Shown here: piece after piece, positions 59,936-64,000 of the stretch
Position numbering within the stretch: the stretch's first letter is position 1
Layout of the letters: every line of letters starts with the position of its first letter
Source: Halorubrum hochsteinianum
GTDB lineage: Archaea; Halobacteriota; Halobacteria; Halobacteriales; Haloferacaceae
DNA length: 64,000 nucleotides
Assembly (NCBI RefSeq): GCF_023702125.1
Contig: NZ_CP098415.1
Span: 434,001-498,000 of the forward strand
Direction of reading: 5' to 3'
Notes under the pieces: model-generated
Databases searched by the model: none
What the model was told of the DNA's origin: nothing
The model's input: the letters and a program-made list of their open reading frames with translations, nothing else
Program-made: the position numbers and the translations under genes

Positions 59936-60922
59936 ATGGCGACGTGCGACGTGTGCGGGGAGTACGAGAACCTCCCGTACCAGTGTAAACGGTGCGGCCA
60001 GACGTTCTGCGCCGAACACCGACTGCCCGAGAACCACGACTGCCCGGGCCTCGCCGAGTGGGACGACCCCGGCGGCGTCTTCGACAGCGGCTTCGACGAG
60101 AGCGTCGAAGGCGACGACGGCGGCACGGTGGGGGGCGGCGGCCGCGCCGGCGGCGTCGGCGGCGCGATCGACCGCGTCAAGCGCCGGGTCGACCGGGCGA
60201 CCGGGACGGGCGGACTGGTGAGCTACTTCCGCAACAACGCGACGTACGCGGTCCTGCTGGCGATGTGGGTCACCTTCGTCGCCCAGTTGGTCACGCTGTT
60301 CTTCGGCGGCCCCGCGCTCCATCAGACCCTGTTCGTCCTCCACACGGACGCGCTCGGCAACGTCTGGACGTGGGTCACGTCGGTGCTGTCGCACTCTCCG
60401 GTGAATCTGTTCCACATCATCGGCAACAGCATCGTAATCTTGTTCTTCGGTCCCCTCGTCGAGCGCGCGGTCGGGTCGAAGAAGTTCGTCGCGTTCTTCT
60501 TCGCGTCGGGGATCGTCGCCGGCCTCGGCCACATCCTGTTCGCGATCGGGATGGGCGCGTCCGCCGGCGTCCTCGGGGCCAGCGGTGCCGGATTCGCGAT
60601 CCTCGGCGTCCTCACCGTCTGGCGGCCGAACATGCAGGTGCTCCTCTTCTTCGTCATTCCGATGAAGATCAAGTACCTCACGTGGGGGATCGCCGTCGTC
60701 TCGGCGGTGCTGGTGATCCAGAGCGTCCTGAGCGGCGGAGCCGGAAGCGCCGGCGGTATCGCGCACTTCGCGCACCTGATCGGCTTCGCGATCGGACTCG
60801 CGTTCGGCAAGCGGAACGAGGGGCTGGCGCGCTCCGCGGGCGGCATGGGCGGCGTCTCGATGGGCGGCGCGAGCGGCCCGCGCGGTCCGGGCGGCCCCGG
60901 CGGCCCCGGCGGGCGGTTCTGA
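59936..60922 (+). CDS. AN1-zinc-finger/rhomboid-family protease
   Basis: A 328-residue protein. Residues 1-45 form an AN1-type zinc finger (CDVCGEYENLPYQCKRC, then CAEH). A Gly-rich linker leads to a six-helix rhomboid domain. The catalytic Ser lies in LGASGAGF and the His in AHFAHLIGF. Gly/Pro-rich residues end it. It cleaves other membrane proteins within the bilayer. The ATG at 59936 is preferred to one 9 nt upstream because the finger then starts near residue 4. Confidence 0.9.
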   Translation: MATCDVCGEYENLPYQCKRCGQTFCAEHRLPENHDCPGLAEWDDPGGVFDSGFDESVEGDDGGTVGGGGRAGGVGGAIDRVKRRVDRATGTGGLVSYFRNNATYAVLLAMWVTFVAQLVTLFFGGPALHQTLFVLHTDALGNVWTWVTSVLSHSPVNLFHIIGNSIVILFFGPLVERAVGSKKFVAFFFASGIVAGLGHILFAIGMGASAGVLGASGAGFAILGVLTVWRPNMQVLLFFVIPMKIKYLTWGIAVVSAVLVIQSVLSGGAGSAGGIAHFAHLIGFAIGLAFGKRNEGLARSAGGMGGVSMGGASGPRGPGGPGGPGGRF

Positions 60923-61782
60923 TGGACCTCGCGCGGCCCGACCTCCGGCCGGACCCGTCGCTTTCCCGAGCGGAGATGGAGGATCTCCAGCGCGACATCG
61001 CGGCGGCCGCGACGTTCGACGACGACCACGCGCTCGACCCGGCCACCGTCGCGATCGACGGGGCCCCCCCGCTCGCGGACGGACTGCCGCCGGCGCGCGA
61101 CGGGGCACAGGAACGACTCGGAACGGAGTCCGGCGCGGGGGACGACCACGACCCGGACGCGCCCGTCGTGGCCGGGATCGATCAGGCGTTCCTCACCGAC
61201 CGCGACGACGCCCCCGACGCCGCCGTCTCCGCCGCGGTCGCGTTCCGCGACGGCGACGTGATCGAGTACGCGAGCGCGACGACGCCGCTGTCGATCCCGT
61301 ACGTTCCCGGCCTGCTCGCGTTCCGGGAGGGCGACTCGATACTGGCCGCGCTCGATCGGCTCGACGCCGACCCGGATCTCCTGATCTGCGACGGTTCCGG
61401 CCGGATCCACTTCCGCGAGGCGGGGCTCGCGACCCACGTCGGCGTCCTCCGCGACGCGCCGAGCGTCGGCGTCGCGAAGAACCTCCTCTGTGGCGAGCCG
61501 GACGAGCCGACCGACGAGCGCCCCGAGGGCTGGCAGACGCCGGTCCGCGCCGACGGCGCGGTGACGACCGCGGAGCCGGGGACCGCGATCGGCCACGCGT
61601 TCCAGTCGCGCCAGTACCCGACGAGCCGGCGGGTGAACCCGCTGTACGTGAGTCCGGGCCACCGCGTGTCGGCGGAGACCGCGGTCGACCTCGTCGCGGC
61701 GCTTTGCGCGGGGTACAAGCTCCCCGAGCCGACGCGGTTCGCGGACGGGTACGCCGATACGGCGAAGCGGAACGCGGACTGA
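60922..61782 (+). CDS. nfi: Endonuclease V
   Basis: A 286-residue endonuclease V. Motifs are VAGIDQAF with the first catalytic Asp, YVPGLLAFREG, DGSGRIHFREAGLATHVGV and VGVAKNLLCGE. It nicks DNA near deaminated bases such as inosine. The N-terminal about 85 residues are an acidic extension beyond the usual family start. The ATG overlaps the rhomboid stop in TGATG, so the two are translationally coupled. Confidence 0.92.
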   Translation: MDLARPDLRPDPSLSRAEMEDLQRDIAAAATFDDDHALDPATVAIDGAPPLADGLPPARDGAQERLGTESGAGDDHDPDAPVVAGIDQAFLTDRDDAPDAAVSAAVAFRDGDVIEYASATTPLSIPYVPGLLAFREGDSILAALDRLDADPDLLICDGSGRIHFREAGLATHVGVLRDAPSVGVAKNLLCGEPDEPTDERPEGWQTPVRADGAVTTAEPGTAIGHAFQSRQYPTSRRVNPLYVSPGHRVSAETAVDLVAALCAGYKLPEPTRFADGYADTAKRNAD

Positions 61783-61793
61783 GAACACGGCGG

Positions 61794-61853
61794 GACGCCG
61801 ACTGAGCGGAGAGCTAGACGCCGACTGAGCGGAGAGCTAGACGCCGACTGAGC
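61794..61853. repeat. 23-bp tandem repeat with duplicated stop-codon region
   Basis: Two 23-bp units start at 61794 and 61817, with a 14-bp partial third from 61840. Each starts GACGCCGACTGAGC, which resembles the end of the endonuclease V gene just upstream (a codon for Asp followed by TGA). The gene end seems to have been duplicated by slippage. Confidence 0.85.
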
Positions 61854-61936
61854 TCGGACGAACCGCGGCGACGGATCCGTGTCAGGAGTTGCCACGGGCA
61901 GGCGGTTTTTAGACGGTCGGCGGCGAACGCGATCGC

Positions 61937-62209
61937 ATGGGAGACGACGACGCGGAGAGTCCGATGTCCGCCGAGGAGTTCCGGTCGCTGACGGACGGGT
62001 TGGTGCGCCAGAGTTCCGGCGGCGGGACCACCGTCTACAAGAACGCGGCGGGGGTCGGCTGTCCGAACCCCGACTGCGACCGCGGCGTGTTCCAGACGCT
62101 GTTCGTCAGCGACCACGGCTGGCAGCAGATCGGCGCGACCCGCGACGGGATCGACCTCTGTCTGGTCAACACGGAGTCGAAGCGGCTCGTCTTCATCCAC
62201 GACGAGTAG
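61937..62209 (+). CDS. Small haloarchaeal protein with CxxxxC pair
   Basis: A 90-residue protein. After an acidic start (SAEEFRSLTDGLV), it has CPNPDC (residues 42-47) and a beta-rich end LCLVNTESKRLVFIHDE. The cysteines could bind zinc with partner residues elsewhere. A TTTTAG box lies about 25-30 nt upstream. The function is unknown. Confidence 0.75.
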   Translation: MGDDDAESPMSAEEFRSLTDGLVRQSSGGGTTVYKNAAGVGCPNPDCDRGVFQTLFVSDHGWQQIGATRDGIDLCLVNTESKRLVFIHDE

Positions 62210-62245
62210 GGCGGAGGGCGGGGACGGCGGCGGAAGCGATCTCGA

Positions 62246-63532
62246 TCAGTCGCCCGCGCTCGACGACGCGTCCGGCTCGGCCGCGCAGCGGTTCGGCCCC
62301 AGCTCCAGTTCGATCGCCGCGGTCTCGTCCGGCGGCGACTCGATCCCGCGGTTGGCCGCGATCACCGACTCGTAGTTCGGCGGCTTCTCCGGCAGGGTCC
62401 GCGTGATCTTCTCGACGAACGCCTCGCGGTCGAGCCCGAGGACGCCGATCTCGCGGCGCGCGGCCCCGACCGTCGTGACGACCGGTTCGCCGGGGACGGC
62501 GTCGCCGGTGGTCCCGTCGTTCGCGACCGCGAAGTGCCCCGGGCAGACGACGACGCCGTCCGGTTCGGCGAGCAGCGTCCCGTGGAGCGAGTCGTAGAGC
62601 CGGTGCGCCGCGCTCGCTGCGCCCGCCCCCGAGTCGGCCTCCCCGGCGTCGCCAGCCGAGAACTGGAGCTCCGTCCGGCCGACGCCCTCTGTGAACAACG
62701 TGTCGCCCGTGAGGACCGCCGCGCCGCCGACGAGGTAGCTCGCGCCGTCGTCGGTGTGGCCGGGCGTCGCGAGCGCCTTCAGGCCGACGCCGCCGACGTC
62801 GAGGGTCTCGTTGCGCCCGATCGGCTCGAACTCGTGATCCACGTCGCGGTCGGCGGCCGCGGCGGGCAGGTAGTACGGGACCCCGAGGTCGTCCGCGAGC
62901 GCCCGACCGCCCGAGAGGTGGTCTGCGTGGACGTGCGTGTCGAGGACGGCGGCGATCGACGCGTCGTGTTCGGCGGCCGCTTCGACCCACTCGTCGCCGT
63001 GTCGGGAAACGTCGACAGCGACGGCGACGCGGTCGGGGCCGTCGGATTCCCTTGAGTCGGCGGGCGTGTGGTCCGCCTCTCCCGGCTCGCGTCCGCCGAC
63101 CGCGAGGTAGCCGAGACACCCCTTCGCGCGGCGCTGGACCTGAACCACGTCGAGCGGCGGGGCGGAGGCGGCGCGGTCGGGCAGCGGCACGGCGGTCCGG
63201 TCGTACACCGCGGACCAGCCGCGCATGCCGTCGTCGACGACGGTCACGTCGTCGTAGCCGGCGGCGTCGAGCTCTGCGGCGAAGTCCTGCGAGGCCTTCC
63301 CCTTCGCGCACAGCGTGATCACGCTGTCGTCCGGCGAGATCCCCGTTTCGCGCTCGAAGTCGTCGACGTCGAACTCGTGGAACGGCTTGTGGAAGTAGTG
63401 GACCGCGTCCGCCACGCGCCACCCCTCGAAGCTCTCCTCGGGCCGCGTGTCGACGACGACGAACGAGCGGTCGCCCCGCCTGCGCGCGTCGATCAGGTCG
63501 CGGAACTCGTCGGCGGAGATTGTCTCGACCAT
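62246..63532 (-). CDS. Rhodanese-MBL fusion hydrolase
   Basis: A 428-residue fusion. A rhodanese domain comes first (about 1-105), with the persulfide-carrying Cys in LCAKGKAS. A metallo-beta-lactamase domain follows (about 140-390), with THVHADHLSGG and further metal His in ATPGHTDD and CPGHFA. In most persulfide dioxygenase fusions the order is reversed. Sulfide or persulfide handling is the likely role. The ATG at 63532 is chosen because upstream sequence belongs to repeat copy 5. Confidence 0.87.
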   Translation of the reverse strand: MVETISADEFRDLIDARRRGDRSFVVVDTRPEESFEGWRVADAVHYFHKPFHEFDVDDFERETGISPDDSVITLCAKGKASQDFAAELDAAGYDDVTVVDDGMRGWSAVYDRTAVPLPDRAASAPPLDVVQVQRRAKGCLGYLAVGGREPGEADHTPADSRESDGPDRVAVAVDVSRHGDEWVEAAAEHDASIAAVLDTHVHADHLSGGRALADDLGVPYYLPAAAADRDVDHEFEPIGRNETLDVGGVGLKALATPGHTDDGASYLVGGAAVLTGDTLFTEGVGRTELQFSAGDAGEADSGAGAASAAHRLYDSLHGTLLAEPDGVVVCPGHFAVANDGTTGDAVPGEPVVTTVGAARREIGVLGLDREAFVEKITRTLPEKPPNYESVIAANRGIESPPDETAAIELELGPNRCAAEPDASSSAGD

Positions 63533-63600
63533 GATCGCGATTCGGCCCGCTGGATCAAAAGCGCTCGGTGGACGGGGGATGGGGACGATCGACGACGACG

Positions 63601-63858
63601 AACGCCTCCAAAGCCCCAGCCGCGAGGACTCGATGGGCTCGCTGTGGTCCTCGTCGCTCACTCCGTTCGCTCCTGCGGTCCTTGCGTCGCCCGTCTTCGT
63701 CCTCGCGACTGCCCCTTTAAGTCCCGCCCGACCGCACAGCGACCGCACCTCACACCTCCCCAACCTCGCCGGCCGGCCTCCGCTTCGCTCCGGCCGACCG
63801 ACTCCCTCGCGCGTGCGGTTCGCGCCGCGGTACGGCGATCACCGGCACGCGCCACCGC
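63601..63858 (-). repeat. Dispersed repeat, candidate structured RNA, copy 5
   Basis: The most diverged copy, read on the minus strand. P1 pairs 63809-63816 with 63845-63852. P2 and P3 keep their pairing through several G-U wobbles. P3 pairs 63699-63711 with 63617-63629. The helix CGAAG/CTTCG of other copies is TAAAG/CTTTG here, which keeps pairing. It ends about 70 bp before the start codon of the rhodanese fusion on the same strand. The remaining gap to 63930 holds a TTTTATTC promoter for the next gene. Confidence 0.85.
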
Positions 63859-63930
63859 GATCGGCAGCAGGTAAGCGTCACCGCGACCGCGATGAATAGC
63901 TTTTATTCGGACCGCCGGGTGAGCGGGCGT

Positions 63931-64000
63931 ATGGTCGAGGCGTTCGCGGTCGCCAGCGGGAAGGGCGGCACGGGGAAGACGACGAGCACGCTCGCGCTCG
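63931..64000 (+). CDS. MinD/ParA-type P-loop ATPase, start only
   Basis: Only 23 residues are visible before the window ends. They contain the deviant Walker A motif SGKGGTGKTT, typical of MinD, ParA and Mrp/NBP35 ATPases, which act in positioning or iron-sulfur assembly. The ATG at 63931 is the first in frame; a TTTTATTC box lies about 25 nt upstream. The subtype cannot be decided. Confidence 0.8.
   Translation, partial: MVEAFAVASGKGGTGKTTSTLAL

Overview
The window comes from a haloarchaeon, most likely Halorubrum or a close relative. It is GC-rich, its proteins are acidic, and many transcripts look leaderless, with a TATA-like box about 25 nt upstream of the start codon. It carries archaeal information-processing genes (RPA, TFB, RpoL, S3Ae, S15, KEOPS Pcc1, proteasome beta), halocyanin and two microbial rhodopsins. 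The proton-pump opsin closely resembles archaerhodopsin, which is what points to Halorubrum. No tRNA, rRNA, CRISPR array or prophage was seen. There is one small IS6-type insertion sequence.

Layout: 1-0.6 kb, end of an NAD kinase paralogue. 0.7-5.2 kb, a minus-strand respiratory operon with halocyanin and a split, b6f-like cytochrome b. 5.3-13.5 kb, mixed metabolic genes: HAD hydrolase, metallo-beta-lactamase fold protein, radical SAM protein, Hsp20, FAD oxidoreductase, glutathionyl-hydroquinone-reductase-like protein. 13.6-18.3 kb, a complete sugar ABC transporter. 19.2-21.5 kb, mutL. 21.6-23.9 kb, htrI-sopI for sensory rhodopsin I phototaxis. 24-25.6 kb, a two-subunit thiolase. 25.6-27.7 kb, a membrane histidine kinase. 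28-31.7 kb, the rpa1-rpap1-rpe1 operon. 32-39 kb, glycosyltransferase, RpoL, S3Ae-Pcc1-RecJ-like-S15 and an NhaC antiporter. 39.4-40.1 kb, the IS element. 40.7-45.1 kb, PHP phosphoesterase, asparagine-synthase-like protein, uracil-DNA glycosylase and proteasome beta. 46-53.2 kb, a retinal/bacteriorhodopsin locus: Blh/Brp carotene cleavage, the proton pump, a CDC48-like ATPase and the regulator Bat. 53.2-64 kb, housekeeping genes including TFB, AroD, rhomboid, endonuclease V, a rhodanese/MBL fusion and the start of a MinD/ParA ATPase.

How the genes work together: Blh/Brp makes retinal for both the pump opsin and sensory rhodopsin I; Bat probably controls the pump locus. The respiratory operon, light-driven pump and NhaC antiporter all act on membrane ion gradients.

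Main novelty: a dispersed intergenic element of about 250 bp occurs five times (near 12.0, 18.9, 40.5, 59.6 and 63.7 kb). Three helices are preserved while their sequences change, through compensatory base pairs and G-U wobbles that all fit one strand. This points to a structured RNA, or a hairpin-forming mobile DNA, that I do not recognise. One copy has expanded its 3' module into a perfect 63-bp tandem array of six units.
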